From Bacillota bacterium (GTDB taxonomy: Bacteria; Bacillota; Bacilli; Alicyclobacillales; SLC66): a stretch of 5,907 bases of DNA. A program made the position numbers and the translations under genes. The notes below the pieces were generated by a model that saw nothing but the letters and a program-made list of their open reading frames with translations, was not told the DNA's origin and did no database searches. Shown in pieces: positions 5,777 to 5,907 of this stretch (within the stretch, counting starts at the first letter, position 1; each line of letters starts with the position of its first letter). The stretch lies in NCBI GenBank assembly GCA_021820825.1, contig JAKADD010000169.1, forward strand, positions 1 through 5,907, read 5' to 3'.

Positions 5777-5811
5777 TTGTGCACTTGCATCTGTTCGTTT
5801 AATATTAAAAT
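5777..5811 (+). promoter_or_regulatory. Candidate promoter of the 5844 gene
   Basis: TAATAT (5800-5805) lies 17 bases after TTGTGC (5777-5782). An alternative is TAAAAT (5806-5811) 15 bases after TTGCAT (5785-5790). Both -10 boxes overlap the 12-bp palindrome at 5798-5809. Neither -35 is good, so the exact promoter cannot be fixed. Confidence 0.3.
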
Positions 5812-5843
5812 TAAAAGGTGCTTATTACTGAGGAGGATGCCGC

Positions 5844-5907
5844 ATGATACCAGAAGGCAACATTATTGGTAACGTGGAGAGATTTTCAGGGTTTGAGAAT
5901 GACTACG
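5844..5907 (+). CDS. Probable class I SAM-dependent methyltransferase, N-terminus only
   Basis: Only the first 21 codons lie in the window (MIPEGNIIGNVERFSGFENDY), and the frame runs off the end. The ATG has a perfect AGGAGG (5831-5836) with seven bases spacing, so the start is firm. The segment RFSGFENDY resembles the common opening RFSGFAxxYDxxRP of class I SAM-dependent methyltransferases, in which the SAM-binding motif follows some 25 residues later. That later motif is outside the window, so the product name is an inference from a short stretch. The gene is divergent from the response regulator across a 265-bp spacer. Confidence 0.55.
   Translation, partial: MIPEGNIIGNVERFSGFENDY

Larger units (their letters stand above)
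5579..5843. other. Divergent intergenic region, no gene seen
   Basis: These 265 bases separate the regulator from the gene starting at 5844, and no coding frame in them looks real. They hold a 10-bp palindrome AGACTAGTCT (5702-5711), a 12-bp AT palindrome TTTAATATTAAA (5798-5809) within an AT-rich patch, and candidate promoters listed separately. Base composition is clearly more AT-rich than the flanking genes, as expected of a regulatory region. Confidence 0.7.

Noticed and set aside
5659..5792. Inverted 8-mer AGATGCAA (5659-5666) and TTGCATCT (5785-5792).
   Set aside because: An 8-bp match over 130 bases is close to chance level and the arms do not extend.
1..5907. A new multi-gene defence, mobile or biosynthetic system.
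   Set aside because: The plus-strand block is a known wal-rlmH operon end, and the remaining genes are single units with separate signals; no linked effector, nuclease pair, recombinase or array is visible.

Overview
The window looks like a chromosomal segment of a Gram-positive spore-former-type Bacillota (Firmicutes). The order is yycI (walI), yycJ (walJ), a membrane-anchored HtrA protease, then rlmH. This is the conserved distal end of the WalRK (YycFG) cell-wall operon as known from Bacillus and relatives. Moderate-to-high GC, strong AGGAGG-type ribosome sites and frequent TTG/GTG starts would fit an Alicyclobacillaceae-like or Paenibacillaceae-like genome, but the lineage is inferred from style and gene order only.

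Layout. 1-823: 3' part of yycI, whose start lies outside the window. 820-1641: yycJ, overlapping the yycI stop. 1703-2992: HtrA-type serine protease with one N-terminal membrane anchor and one PDZ domain. 3018-3482: rlmH, the 23S rRNA pseudouridine-1915 methyltransferase. These four are co-directional with gaps of at most 61 bases and probably share transcripts. Two hairpins follow; the second is a 14-bp perfect inverted repeat that forms the 3' end of the next gene. 3533-4195 (minus): SGNH/GDSL-type hydrolase with altered catalytic blocks. 4196-4398: divergent intergenic region with several short palindromes and candidate promoters. 4399-4848: small basic protein not firmly recognised, with some resemblance in pattern to the sporulation protein SpoVIF. 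4887-4921: hairpin between convergent genes. 4928-5578 (minus): NarL/LuxR-type response regulator whose receiver has Glu at the phosphoacceptor position. 5579-5843: non-coding divergent region with an AT-rich patch. 5844 to the end: first 21 codons of a probable SAM-dependent methyltransferase.

The first half is cell-envelope housekeeping: WalK control, a WalJ nuclease, envelope protein quality control, and ribosome modification. From rlmH onward the genes are single, strand-alternating units that do not look like one pathway. The most notable signals are the atypical, possibly phosphorylation-independent response regulator, the terminator-like hairpin built from the coding end of the SGNH gene, the SGNH active-site substitutions, and the promoter/ribosome-site conflict in front of the SGNH gene. 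I see no mobile element, CRISPR array, RNA gene or clear new multi-gene system in this window.
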